Positions 1 through 8,590 are shown, numbered from the stretch's first letter. The stretch is DNA of 64,000 bases from Aestuariimicrobium sp. p3-SID1156 (GCF_025144225.1 NZ_JALXXB010000011.1:11299-75298); one strand, 5' to 3'. Program-made: numbers and translations. Notes: generated by a model from the sequence alone, not told the origin.

Positions 1-458
1 CGTCACGCTCCAGGCAGTCCGCGATCTGGTCATAGATCTCATCGGCGGTCTCCGCGGAGGGCCGCACCCGGACGCCGAAGACATCGTGGAACTCCGATTC
101 GAACCAGAACTGGACCGGGGTGCCGCGCAGAACCTTCCAGTTCTCGCAGAGTGCGCGAAAGCCCGCCCGCGACTGTTCCTCACCCATCGGGCTACCGACC
201 GGGACGCCCAGCTCGGCCAGGTCCACCCCGGCCGCGGAGTGCAGCATCCGGTTGGTGTAGTGGTCGGGGGTGAGCAGCAGGCTGGTCGGGTCGGAGAACG
301 GTTCGTTGTCCGCGAGCCATTCGGCCGGGACGTGGCCATGCGGGGAGATGATCGGGAGCCCCGCCACAGACCGGTACAGCTCGCGCGCGATCTCGCGGAC
401 AGCGGGCTCTGCCGGCAGCAGCCGGTCAGGATGCGGGGAGAGGGGGGCCGCTGGCATG
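1..458 (-). CDS. uxaC: uronate isomerase, N-terminal part (cut by window edge)
   Basis: The first 152 codons of a protein that runs off the left edge. The translation contains LPIISPHGHVPAEWLADN and LLLTPDHYTNRMLHSAGV-like residues, which are the N-terminal hallmarks of UxaC; the HGH histidines are metal ligands in this amidohydrolase-fold family. UxaC interconverts D-glucuronate with D-fructuronate and D-galacturonate with D-tagaturonate in the cytoplasm. The ATG at 458 has an AAGG-type ribosome site just upstream and lies only 3 bp past the lacI stop, so the two genes are almost certainly cotranscribed. The family is about 470 residues long, so roughly two thirds is outside the window. Confidence 0.9.
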
Positions 459-461
459 GAA

Positions 462-1496
462 TTACCTTTCGTTGGGAATGACTGGTGGCTGTGCGGTGGC
501 AGGTCCGGAGGACTCCCGTGGGATGAGACCCATGGGCACCACGATCGTTTCGGGGATGGAGGAGCTGCGATGGCGCAGCTGGTGGAGCAGGGCCTTCGCA
601 GCGCGTGCCCCGATCAGGCTGGGCTGGGGTGAGACCGTGGTCAGGGTGGGGCTGGTCAGCACCGAGGAGATCGAGTTGTCCACGCCGACCACCGAGACGT
701 CCTCGGGGATGCGCAGGCCCATGGCCTGTACGGCCTTCATGAAACCGATCGCCATGATGTCGTTGAAGGCGATGACGCCGGTGGTCGGGTGCGCTCGCCA
801 CTGCTCGGCCGCCTGCACGCCACCCTGCACCGAGGGCGCTCCCGGACCGGTGCGACGCAGGGGGATGCTCAGCTCGTGGCAGGCGTCCGCGGCCGCCCGC
901 CAGCGCACGCCATTGGCCCAGGAGGCCTCCGGGCCCGGGAGGTAGGTGAGGCGGCTGTGGCCGAGTTCGGCGAGGTGCTCGACCGCCCGCCGCATGCCGC
1001 GTCCGGAATCGGGAATCACGGAGGGGACGCCGGTGACGACGCGATTGGTCGCGACCACCGGCACGATCTTCACCACCTGGTTGATCGCCGAATCGGTGAG
1101 CCGGGAGGCCGACAGCGCGAGACCGTCCACCAGCGGCAGGATGGACTGGATCTGGTCGTACTCGGCCTGCCCGTCCTCCTGGGTGTCCAGGAGCAGGACG
1201 GTGTAGCCCGCCTCGCTGGCCTCCTGCTGGAAGCCCCGCATGATGTGGGCGTAGACCGGGTTGGTGATGTCGGCCACCACCAGCGCCAGAGAATGCTTCG
1301 TCACGCCGATCTCCGGGGCGATGACCGGCTTGCTGCGGTAGCCCAGCCGGGCGGCGGTCTCGCGGATCAGCGCCGAGGTCTGGGTATTGACCCGCCCGGG
1401 GCGGGAGAAGGTGCGCGACACCGTCGAGGGCGAGACTCCGGCGGCCTCCGCCACGTCGTAGATGGTCACCTGCTTGCGCCGCTTCGGTGCGGTCAT
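462..1496 (-). CDS. LacI-family transcriptional regulator
   Basis: 344 residues. The N-terminus (about residues 9-55) is a classic LacI helix-turn-helix: VTIYDVAEAAGVSPSTVSRT followed by a hinge region. Residues 60-330 match the periplasmic-binding-protein-like effector domain, with the typical LVVADITNPVYA and GVIAFNDIMAIGF segments. The ATG at 1496 overlaps the larC stop as ATGA, so it is translationally coupled to larC and sits directly upstream of uxaC. By context it probably senses a uronate or a uronate-derived sugar acid and controls this locus; the ligand is inference. A candidate operator lies upstream of larA. Confidence 0.9.
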   Translation of the reverse strand: MTAPKRRKQVTIYDVAEAAGVSPSTVSRTFSRPGRVNTQTSALIRETAARLGYRSKPVIAPEIGVTKHSLALVVADITNPVYAHIMRGFQQEASEAGYTVLLLDTQEDGQAEYDQIQSILPLVDGLALSASRLTDSAINQVVKIVPVVATNRVVTGVPSVIPDSGRGMRRAVEHLAELGHSRLTYLPGPEASWANGVRWRAAADACHELSIPLRRTGPGAPSVQGGVQAAEQWRAHPTTGVIAFNDIMAIGFMKAVQAMGLRIPEDVSVVGVDNSISSVLTSPTLTTVSPQPSLIGARAAKALLHQLRHRSSSIPETIVVPMGLIPRESSGPATAQPPVIPNER

Positions 1497-2836
1497 GACC
1501 CCTGGCCCCCGTCGGTGGTGGGCCAGGGCGCCCCGGGACGCAACCCCGCCGCCCAGGCGGCAGCATTCGCACGGGCCAGGGCGTAGCGCTGTGGCTGGGA
1601 CTGTGCGGTGGCGACAGCGGCGACGTCGACGAACTCGGGGGTCGCCTGCTGGATTCGGGCCCCGTCGCCGGAGACCTTGATGCGGACCCGGTGACCGTCG
1701 AGGTCGACCGGCACCCAGGCCCTGTCCAGGACGTGGCGGTGTGCGGGCTGGGCGATGCGGACCCCAATGGTGGACGTGTGCTCGACCATCGCGCGGGCCA
1801 CGGCCTCGGCGGTGGCCGGGGCGACGAGCGCGGTGACGGTGTGGGCGGGGCGACCCTTCTTCATGATGATCGGGGTCAGCCAGGCGTCGACGGCGCCGGC
1901 CTGCAGCAGGCGATCGAGGACGTCGGGCCAGAGCCGCGGGTCGAGGTCGTCCACATTGGCCGAGACCTCTGCGACCTCGTGGGGGCCGGGGGCCGTGGCT
2001 TCTGCGGCGGGTGGGGTGCCGAGGACCACCCGGACCACCCCGGGGCGGTCCTGGCGGAGGCGGCTCCCGGCGCCGGTGCCGATCGATTCGACGGTGAGCG
2101 GGGGGAGCGCCTCGACGGTGTCGCACAGGGCGCGGATGAGGGCCATGCCGGTGGGGGTGGTGAGCTCGCCGGCCTCCGGTGGGCCGCCGGACTCGACCTG
2201 CCAGCCGCGGGCCAGTTCGATCACGGCCGGTGGAGGCACGGACAGCACCCCGTGCTGGGTGGTGATGGTACCGGTGCCGACGGCGACCACAGAACTGGAG
2301 CCCCGGCCGACTCCGAGCGTCCGGGCGGCCTCGGCGACACCCACAATGTCGCCGATGGAGTCGAGGGCGCCGACCTCGTGGAAGTGGACTGCCTCGACGC
2401 TGGTGCCGTGCGCGGCAGCCTCGGCCTGGGCGATGGCGGTGAAGGCCGTGAGAGCCAGTGCGCTGGTCACCTCCGGGACGCCCTCGGCGTGCAGCAACTC
2501 GGCCACGTCGCTGAGGTGGCGAGTCGGCGGATGGGGCTCGTCGGCGATCACGTCGACCTTGAGGGCACGAAAGGGTCCGCGCATCACCTGACGGGTCTGG
2601 AGGTGGAGGGCTCCGGGAGCGACCAGCTCGAGGACAGCCGCCACCGACCCCGCGTCGGCGCCGGCGTCGATGAGCGCGGCGAGCAGCATGTCGCCGGCAG
2701 CGCCCTGCGAGGCGTCGATCCACAGGTGGCGGTCGGTGGGCCGGTCGGGGGCAATGGAGGTAGGTGTGATGCGTTCGCCGAGGGGGACCTGCTGGCCGTC
2801 GGCGGTGGTGAAGGAGTGGGCCGCCGGGTCATGCAT
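1493..2836 (-). CDS. larC: LarC, nickel insertion enzyme for the NPN cofactor
   Basis: 447 residues. LarC inserts nickel into the pyridinium bisthiocarboxylate mononucleotide, the last step in making the nickel-pincer nucleotide (NPN) cofactor of LarA enzymes. The N-terminus WIDASQGAAGDMLLAALI is the family signature, followed by VHFHEVGALDSIGDIVG with its conserved His and Asp residues. In Lactiplantibacillus plantarum larC is split and joined by programmed frameshifting; here it is one continuous frame. ATG at 2836 chosen because it overlaps the larB end by 8 bp and a GGAG ribosome site precedes it. It ends in an ATGA overlap with lacI. Confidence 0.92.
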   Translation of the reverse strand: MHDPAAHSFTTADGQQVPLGERITPTSIAPDRPTDRHLWIDASQGAAGDMLLAALIDAGADAGSVAAVLELVAPGALHLQTRQVMRGPFRALKVDVIADEPHPPTRHLSDVAELLHAEGVPEVTSALALTAFTAIAQAEAAAHGTSVEAVHFHEVGALDSIGDIVGVAEAARTLGVGRGSSSVVAVGTGTITTQHGVLSVPPPAVIELARGWQVESGGPPEAGELTTPTGMALIRALCDTVEALPPLTVESIGTGAGSRLRQDRPGVVRVVLGTPPAAEATAPGPHEVAEVSANVDDLDPRLWPDVLDRLLQAGAVDAWLTPIIMKKGRPAHTVTALVAPATAEAVARAMVEHTSTIGVRIAQPAHRHVLDRAWVPVDLDGHRVRIKVSGDGARIQQATPEFVDVAAVATAQSQPQRYALARANAAAWAAGLRPGAPWPTTDGGQGS

Positions 2837-3503
2837 GGTGGCTCCTGGGGGCCGCGATCTGGGCGGCGAGGTGGCCGGCACCGTAGCCGTTGTCGATGTT
2901 GACCACGCCCACCCCGGGGGCGCAGGAATTGAGCATGGACAGGAGTGCCGAGACGCCCTCGAAGGCGGCGCCGTAGCCCACTGACGTGGGGACCGCGACC
3001 AACGGGCAGCTGACCAGACCGGCGACGACGGGCACCAGGGCGGCGTCCATGCCGGCGACCACGACGATGACCTCGGCGCTGCGCAGGTCCTCGACCCGGG
3101 ACAGGATGCGGTGCAGCCCGGCCACGCCGACATCGACGATCTCGGTGACCTCCCGACCCAGGTAGCGGGCAGTGTGGGCCGCCTCGCGGGCCACCGGCAG
3201 GTCGGAGGTGCCCGCGCAGACGACGGTCACCCGGCCACCGGTGGTCGTGGGCGGCTCGGCGGGCCAGGCCGCGAGGCCGGCGGTGTGATCGATGAAGGGG
3301 GAGTCGAGCTCCTGGCCGAGGGCGTCCAACTGCTGGGCGGAGGCGCGGGTGAACAAGACGGTGCCCAGCGGGCTGTCGGCGTCCCTGGCCTTGTCAGCCC
3401 AGGCATGGGCGATGGCACGGACCTGCTCGACGGACTTGCCGGGGCAGAAGACGGCTTCGGGGTAGCCGCGGCGCTGGAAGCGGTCGAAGTCGAGGGTGAA
3501 CAT
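2829..3503 (-). CDS. larB: LarB, pyridinium-3,5-biscarboxylate mononucleotide synthase
   Basis: 224 residues from ATG 3503 (a GTG immediately before it, at 3506, is an alternative). LarB carboxylates and hydrolyses nicotinic acid adenine dinucleotide, the first step of NPN cofactor synthesis. The C-terminal half is PurE-like: VTVVCAGTSDLPVAREAA, VVVAGMDAALVPVVAGLV and VAVPTSVGYGAAF correspond to the AIR-carboxylase-like nucleotide and CO2 site. The start overlaps the larE stop as TGATG, and the end overlaps larC, so the three lar genes form one coupled unit. Confidence 0.92.
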   Translation of the reverse strand: MFTLDFDRFQRRGYPEAVFCPGKSVEQVRAIAHAWADKARDADSPLGTVLFTRASAQQLDALGQELDSPFIDHTAGLAAWPAEPPTTTGGRVTVVCAGTSDLPVAREAAHTARYLGREVTEIVDVGVAGLHRILSRVEDLRSAEVIVVVAGMDAALVPVVAGLVSCPLVAVPTSVGYGAAFEGVSALLSMLNSCAPGVGVVNIDNGYGAGHLAAQIAAPRSHHA

Positions 3504-4378
3504 CACTGCGCCTCCGGCTGGCGGGACAGGAGGGAGAGGGTGAAGGTCCCGGACTGGATGCCGGCCAGGTCGAGGGTGGCGTGGTCGAATCCGGCGGCGC
3601 GGACCCGCTGGAGCAATTCCTGACGGCGGGTCGCGTCGCTGAGGAGGGCGAACTCGTCGATCGGCACCTCGATGCGCGCGATCGAGCCATGGTGGCGGAC
3701 GCGGCAGTCGGAGAAACCGGCGTCCAGCACGGCGTCCTCAGCCAGGTCGATGGCGTGGAGCTTGTCGGCGGTCACCTCCTGGCCATGCGGGATGCGGCTG
3801 GCCAGGCAGGGGGCGGCAGGCTTGAGGGCGCTGGCCAGGCCCAGCGCGGAGGCGATGGCGCGCACCTGGGCCTTGCTGGCTCCGGCGGCGGCCAGGGGAT
3901 GCAGTACCCGGTGCTCGGCGGCAGCCCGACTTCCGGGCCGGTCGGGGCGCTGGCGGTCATCAGCATTCTCGCCGTAGGCGATGGCGTCGAGCCCAAACTC
4001 CCGGACGACGCGGGTGCCAAGGATGGTGAAGAGCTCGTCCTTGCAGTGGTAGCAGCGGTCCACCGGGTTCCTGGCATAGGAGGGATTGGACAGCTCGTCG
4101 GTGGCGACCTCCATCAGCGGCAGGCCGAGCTGGTCGGCCTGCCGGTGGGCAAGGCGCCGCTCACGCCGGGCCAGTGACGGGGAGACCCCCAGCAGCAGCA
4201 CGGTGTTCTGCGCCCCGATTGCGCGCGAGACCAGGGCAGCGAGCACCGTCGAATCGACTCCACCGGAGTAGGCCACACCCACCCGCCCGGCTCCGGCGTC
4301 CACCAGGTCACGCGCGACGGCGTCGGCGATGGCCTGGAGTTCGCTGGGGAGCGGGGTGTCGACTTCGATCTGCTGCAT
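3503..4378 (-). CDS. larE: LarE, sacrificial sulfur transferase for NPN cofactor
   Basis: 291 residues. LarE activates the two carboxylates of the LarB product with ATP and replaces them with thiocarboxylates. The PP-loop SGGVDS is at residues 38-43 and the CYHCK motif at 109-113. A single cysteine sits in the PCLASR motif (Cys191), equivalent to the cysteine that L. plantarum LarE sacrifices, by conversion to dehydroalanine, as sulfur donor. This argues for the sacrificial one-cysteine type rather than the iron-sulfur-cluster type, although that assignment is by motif only. It is the first gene of the larE-larB-larC-lacI-uxaC run. Confidence 0.92.
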   Translation of the reverse strand: MQQIEVDTPLPSELQAIADAVARDLVDAGAGRVGVAYSGGVDSTVLAALVSRAIGAQNTVLLLGVSPSLARRERRLAHRQADQLGLPLMEVATDELSNPSYARNPVDRCYHCKDELFTILGTRVVREFGLDAIAYGENADDRQRPDRPGSRAAAEHRVLHPLAAAGASKAQVRAIASALGLASALKPAAPCLASRIPHGQEVTADKLHAIDLAEDAVLDAGFSDCRVRHHGSIARIEVPIDEFALLSDATRRQELLQRVRAAGFDHATLDLAGIQSGTFTLSLLSRQPEAQ

Positions 4379-4507
4379 GGGATGTCCTGTCAGTTGCCCT
4401 GCTGCTCGCGCATCCTCATTGAACCTGTGGATACCGTGCCACAGTCTGGGTTGCCGTGAGTTGCATTCGCCGGGATCGTTCCCGAAGTCCCGGCCCTGCC
4501 TTCATCC

Positions 4508-4524
4508 CCGCCGGTCACCGGCGG
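4508..4524 (-). terminator. hairpin after larA
   Basis: CCGCCGG-TCA-CCGGCGG is a perfect 7-bp stem lying 3 bp past the larA stop in the 149-bp gap before larE. It has no T-run in the direction of larA transcription, so it may only attenuate. It could set different expression levels for larA and the cofactor genes. Confidence 0.4.
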
Positions 4525-4527
4525 CGC

Positions 4528-5835
4528 TCAGGCTGGCAGGCGTCCCCGTTGGTCGTCGGTGCGGTGCAGCAGCTCACCCGCATTCGGGACCACCAGCGTG
4601 TCCGGGTCGTCCATCAGGGCGGCGATGTCGACCTCAGCGGGGTCGAGGTAGCGCAGGTTGATCTTCTCGACGACCTCGCGGGGGATGCCGGTGGCCAGGG
4701 TGACGGTGACGCGATGGGTCTCCTCCCCGGTCTGCGGGTCGTAGTCGCCGAGCCCGCGCAGGTGCGTTGAGTGGGCGAGCTCGCCCCAGGGATGGTCCTT
4801 GAAGCGATCCCACTGGCCGACGAAGTACTGCCGGTTGTGGTAGCCGATCTCCTCGATCCCCGGGTGCATGACCGAGACCTGGGTGATGTGGGGGGCGTAG
4901 ATGATGAGCTCGCCTCCGTCAGCAACGACGGGTTCGAGCTTGTAGAAGCCCTTGGCGCCGGTCCACATGTCCTCATACATCGGGGGGATCATCGAGAGGA
5001 CGCGCTTGTAGGGGCCGGGCACGTACTTCACGTGGACCTGGCTCGAGACCTCCGCGCAGGCCTCCCAGGAGGAGCGGGTGTCACCGAAGGACAGGAACTC
5101 CAGGTCGTTGGTCCCCGGCTTCACGATCATGCCCAGCAGCAGCTTGGTGGAGGGGATCAGTTCGGCAGCAGCGTCGATCATCTGCCGCACGGGCGTGATG
5201 CCGACCGAGCCGATCATCTCGTAGCTGGTGATCAGGGCTCCCACCCAGTGGGACATGTCGATCACGTCGTGCCCGGACAGACCGGGGAAGAAGTACTTGT
5301 TGCCCCCCGAGATGCCGACCACCTCATGGGGGAGCACCGGCCCCAGCACCAGCGAGATGTCGGTGTCCACGACCAGGGAGTTCACCAGCACCGTCATCGG
5401 GCGGTCGGTCAGCCGACCCTCGGTGAGTTCGGCGATGCGTTCGGCAGGGATGGTGCCCAGGTTGGTGAAGGTTGTCTCATTTCGCCAGTCATGGTTGGTG
5501 ATGGTCCACCCGGGGTAGGTCTCCTCGAATCGACCGGGCTGGCAGCCCATCAGCTTGGCGATCGCCTCGTCGTCCATGTAGTCGTGGGTGCCCAGCGCGA
5601 TCACCACGCGGACGCCCACAGGGCGGCTCCCGAGGGCTTCGTGGATGAGCTTGGCGACCTGCGCCACGGGGGCGTGGCGGGTCCCGTCGGGGACGACCAG
5701 GGTCACCCGCCTGCCGTCGAAGTCATAGCCGCCGAGCTGGTCGAGGACGAACTCGCGGATCTGGCCTTCGGTCAGGGTCTGGTTCGGTCCGCCGACGGAG
5801 GCGGCGTCCTCGAGCCCCGGGTAGAGGGTGGTCAT
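4528..5835 (-). CDS. larA: LarA-family nickel-dependent 2-hydroxyacid racemase/epimerase
   Basis: 435 residues, normal family length. LarA enzymes racemise or epimerise 2-hydroxyacids by hydride transfer on the nickel-pincer nucleotide. Key residues are visible: PDGTR at 49-53, His84 and His170 (the catalytic pair, H108/H174 of L. plantarum LarA), Lys180 in GGNKYFFPG (the covalent cofactor lysine) and His196 (nickel ligand). The spacing His170-Lys180-His196 equals that of H174-K184-H200. The family includes lactate and malate racemases and a gluconate 2-epimerase, so the substrate cannot be read from fold alone. Neighbouring uxaC and a KDG-type kinase favour a sugar acid such as mannonate/gluconate (inference). 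ATG at 5835 has a GGAGGG site about 13 bp upstream. Confidence 0.85.
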   Translation of the reverse strand: MTTLYPGLEDAASVGGPNQTLTEGQIREFVLDQLGGYDFDGRRVTLVVPDGTRHAPVAQVAKLIHEALGSRPVGVRVVIALGTHDYMDDEAIAKLMGCQPGRFEETYPGWTITNHDWRNETTFTNLGTIPAERIAELTEGRLTDRPMTVLVNSLVVDTDISLVLGPVLPHEVVGISGGNKYFFPGLSGHDVIDMSHWVGALITSYEMIGSVGITPVRQMIDAAAELIPSTKLLLGMIVKPGTNDLEFLSFGDTRSSWEACAEVSSQVHVKYVPGPYKRVLSMIPPMYEDMWTGAKGFYKLEPVVADGGELIIYAPHITQVSVMHPGIEEIGYHNRQYFVGQWDRFKDHPWGELAHSTHLRGLGDYDPQTGEETHRVTVTLATGIPREVVEKINLRYLDPAEVDIAALMDDPDTLVVPNAGELLHRTDDQRGRLPA

Positions 5836-5877
5836 GCCGATGAAGGTACCCTCCGCCGACCTCTGGGCGTCTCGGAT

Positions 5878-5889
5878 GCAGCCGGTTGC
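5878..5889. promoter_or_regulatory. candidate LacI-family operator
   Basis: GCAG-CCGG-TTGC is a near-perfect dyad centred on CCGG, as many LacI-family operators are, 43 bp upstream of the larA start. One mismatch between the arms. I found no equivalent copy upstream of larE or the kinase, so this is a weak call. Confidence 0.25.
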
Positions 5890-5964
5890 CATGGATTGCA
5901 GCGGTGCTCGTCCGCCGCCCCAGCCCCCGCCCCTCGCCGCCCCAGCCCCCGCCGCCCCCTTCAG

Positions 5965-6032
5965 CGTTTGCACGCTTCTCATGCCCCTGCCTGCGACATA
6001 TCGCGGGCAGGAACATGAATGACGTGCAAACG
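5965..6032. repeat. REP-like nested palindrome, copy 1
   Basis: A 68-bp element between larA and the kinase. Outer arms CGTTTGCACG and CGTGCAAACG are exact reverse complements. Inside are CATG, CCTGCC/GGCAGG and a central GCGA-CATA-TCGC, so almost the whole element can fold into one hairpin. There is no T-run. A related, partly degraded copy lies at 57589-57634. Just left of it (about 5913-5960) are two short C-rich direct repeats built on CCGCCCCAGCCCCCGCC. Confidence 0.65.
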
Positions 6033-6055
6033 CGGGAAGGCGGGCGGGGAGAACG

Positions 6056-7129
6056 TCAGCGTTGGACGCGGGCGTTGCCCTCCCAGATCGACCAGACCTG
6101 GGCCTCGTCGGCGGGGGCGGCGTAGTCGTGCAGCGAGGTGGCGGCCAGCGCACCGGTCGCCCAGCCGAACTGCATGCACTGCTCGGTCGTCCAGCCGCGC
6201 AGCAGGCCGTAGAGGACGCCGCCGATGCTGCCGTCCCCACCGCCGATGCGGTCGAGGACGTCGATTTCGCGTAGCGGAGCGACGTTGAAGTCGCCCTCGC
6301 CCCACAGGATCATGCCCCAGCGGTGCTGGTTGGCCGAGACCACCTCACGCAGGGAGGTGCCGATGTAGTGGGTCTGGGGGAAGGCCTCGCGGATGCGTCC
6401 GATCATCTCCTTGAAGAGCTCGGTCTCCTCCTCGATGCTCTTGCCACCGGCCTCGGGGCCCTGGATGCCCAGGCAGAGCTGGAAGTCCTCCTCGTTGCCG
6501 TAGAGGATGTCGCAGAGTTCGGCGATGTCGTGGAAGGCCTGGCGCAGCTCCTCCTCGCGTCCCTGCCAGAAGGACTTGCGGTAGTTGAGGTCGAAGCTGA
6601 TCACGGTGCCGTGCTCGCGGGCCGTGCGGGCCAGTTCGACGCAGAAGGTCGAGGTCTTCGGTGACAGCGCCGCCACCAGCCCCGACAGGTGCAGGATCTT
6701 CACACCCTCCTCGCCGAAGAGGAGCTCCAGGTCGTAGTCGGCGATGTCCAGGTCGAGGCCGACCTCACCGCTGCGGTCGTTCCAGACGCGCGGAGCCCGA
6801 CCGCCGTAGCCGGAGTCGGCGATGTTGAACTGGTGGCGATTGCCCCAGGCATCCCCTTGGGGAACATCCGGTCCCTCGTAGTCCATGCCACGGGCGCGCA
6901 GGTCGGCCTTGATGAAGGCCGAGATGGGGGAGTCCTCCACGAAGCGGGTCAACACCTTGACCGGCAGACCCAGGTGGGAAGGGATGGAGGCCACATTCGA
7001 CTCCGCCGACGTGGCCTGCATCAGGTAACGGTTCGAGGTGTGCACCGGCTGCCGGTTCTCCGGGGTGATCCGCACCCCCATGGACGTCGGAACCACCAGT
7101 GCCCACCGGGCATCGTCACGAAGCTTCAT
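6056..7129 (-). CDS. PfkB-family sugar kinase, 2-keto-3-deoxygluconate kinase-like
   Basis: 357 residues of the ribokinase/PfkB fold. The C-terminal signature reads DRIGGGDGSIGGVLYG, holding the catalytic Asp in GGGD. The GGGD form rather than GAGD is common in 2-dehydro-3-deoxygluconate (KDG) kinases. FDLNYRKSFW is the conserved mid-domain strand. KDG kinase is the shared last kinase step of glucuronate and galacturonate breakdown, which fits uxaC nearby. It lies 220 bp upstream of larA on the same strand, with the palindromic repeat between. The function is a family-level inference; another sugar-acid kinase is possible. Confidence 0.75.
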   Translation of the reverse strand: MKLRDDARWALVVPTSMGVRITPENRQPVHTSNRYLMQATSAESNVASIPSHLGLPVKVLTRFVEDSPISAFIKADLRARGMDYEGPDVPQGDAWGNRHQFNIADSGYGGRAPRVWNDRSGEVGLDLDIADYDLELLFGEEGVKILHLSGLVAALSPKTSTFCVELARTAREHGTVISFDLNYRKSFWQGREEELRQAFHDIAELCDILYGNEEDFQLCLGIQGPEAGGKSIEEETELFKEMIGRIREAFPQTHYIGTSLREVVSANQHRWGMILWGEGDFNVAPLREIDVLDRIGGGDGSIGGVLYGLLRGWTTEQCMQFGWATGALAATSLHDYAAPADEAQVWSIWEGNARVQR

Positions 7130-7171
7130 CGGGCTGCGACCTCCTTGCGTCCCCCGAGCGTCGATCTGGGC

Positions 7172-8590
7172 TCAGTCCTCATCACGGTACATGCCGGGCG
7201 CATCCAGCACGAGGTTGGTACCCCCGGCGGCATCGGACAACTCGTGGGGGGCCAACCAGTGGGCGAGGTGGTAGACCGCGATGGTGACGATCGTCCCAAG
7301 CGCGATGCCGCCCAGGGTGAAGTCCTTGGAGAACGTCAGCGACACATTGCCGATGCCGATGATGATCCCTGCGGCAGCCGGCACCAGGTTGACCGGGTTG
7401 CCGAAGTCGACGTTGTTCTCCTTCCAGATCTTGGCGCCGAGCAGGCCGATCATGCCGTAGAGCACGACGGTGATCCCGCCCAGCACTCCGCCGGGGGTGG
7501 CCGAGACGATGGCGCCGAACTTGGGGGAGAGCCCGAACAGGATTGCCACCACCGCGGCGACCACATAGGCGGCCGTTGAATAGACCCGGGTTGCCGCCAT
7601 GACGCCGATGTTCTCCGCATAGGTGGTGGTCGGCCCGGCGCCCGCCAGTGAGGCGATGGTCGAGGTGGCGCCGTCGGCGGCGATGGCGGTGCCCATCTGC
7701 TGGTCCAGGTTGTGGCCGGTCATCTCCGCAACGGCCTTGACGTGCCCGGTGTTCTCGGCGATCAGCGCGATCACCACCGGGAGCGCCAACAGGATGAACG
7801 CGGGGTGGAAAGCAGGCCAGTGGAAGCCGACCACATTGGTCCTGGCGCCCAGCGCCCAGGTGTCCAGGTTGGTCACCGGCGGCAGCCCGAACCAGTCGGC
7901 TTGGCGGACGCCGCTCCAGTCGACGCGGTAGCCGGTCTGGGTCTGACCGTGGACGGTCGTGGTCAGCGGCCCGAGGACCCGGTCGAGCACCGCACTGAAC
8001 AGGTAGCCCAGGACCAGCGACAGGAAGATCGCGATGCGTCCCAGAAAGCCGCGCAGGGCGACCGACAGGATCACGACCACCACCATCACGATCAGCGCGG
8101 TCCACTGGTCACGGGGCCAGTACTCCGCAGCAACGACGGGGGCCAGGTTGAAACCGATCAACATCACCACCGCCCCGGTCACCACCGGCGGCAGCGCGCG
8201 ATGGATCACCTGCGCCCCCGCGAAGTGGATCACCAGGCCGACCATGAACAGGGCCAGCCCGACGCAGAGCAGGGCGCCGGTGAGGTCATTGGGCTTGCCA
8301 CCATGGGCGTAGATCGTGGTCGCCACGCCCACGAAGGACGCCGAGGAACCCAGGTAGCTGGGAATCCTGTTCCGCGTGGCCGCCAGGAAGGCGAGGGTCG
8401 CCAAACCGCTCATCATCACCGCGAGCTGCGGGTTCAGCCCCATCAGCAGAGGGAAGACGAAGGTGGCGCCGAACATGGCCACCACATGCTGGGCGCCCAG
8501 GCCGATGGTCTTGCCCCACCCCAGTCGTTCATCAGGGGCGACGACTGCGCCCGGCTCGAGGGTCCCGTTGTTGTGGAGCTTCCAGATCAC
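7172..8590 (-). CDS. NCS2-family nucleobase permease (uracil/xanthine type)
   Basis: 472 residues, strongly hydrophobic, with about 12-14 membrane segments. LGAQHVVAMFGATFVFPLLMG near residue 30 and the VIALIAENTGHVKAV segment with its conserved Glu (IAENTGH) are characteristic of UraA-type uracil:proton symporters. It sits 42 bp upstream of the kinase on the same strand, so it may share its transcript, yet nucleobase uptake has no obvious link to uronate use. The family also carries xanthine and other substrates, so the exact cargo is open. Confidence 0.85.
   Translation of the reverse strand: MIWKLHNNGTLEPGAVVAPDERLGWGKTIGLGAQHVVAMFGATFVFPLLMGLNPQLAVMMSGLATLAFLAATRNRIPSYLGSSASFVGVATTIYAHGGKPNDLTGALLCVGLALFMVGLVIHFAGAQVIHRALPPVVTGAVVMLIGFNLAPVVAAEYWPRDQWTALIVMVVVVILSVALRGFLGRIAIFLSLVLGYLFSAVLDRVLGPLTTTVHGQTQTGYRVDWSGVRQADWFGLPPVTNLDTWALGARTNVVGFHWPAFHPAFILLALPVVIALIAENTGHVKAVAEMTGHNLDQQMGTAIAADGATSTIASLAGAGPTTTYAENIGVMAATRVYSTAAYVVAAVVAILFGLSPKFGAIVSATPGGVLGGITVVLYGMIGLLGAKIWKENNVDFGNPVNLVPAAAGIIIGIGNVSLTFSKDFTLGGIALGTIVTIAVYHLAHWLAPHELSDAAGGTNLVLDAPGMYRDED

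Noticed and set aside
462..2723. One very long minus-strand reading frame spanning lacI and part of the region upstream
   Set aside because: Only the last 344 codons are protein-like; the upstream Arg/Pro-rich part is an out-of-frame shadow of larC.
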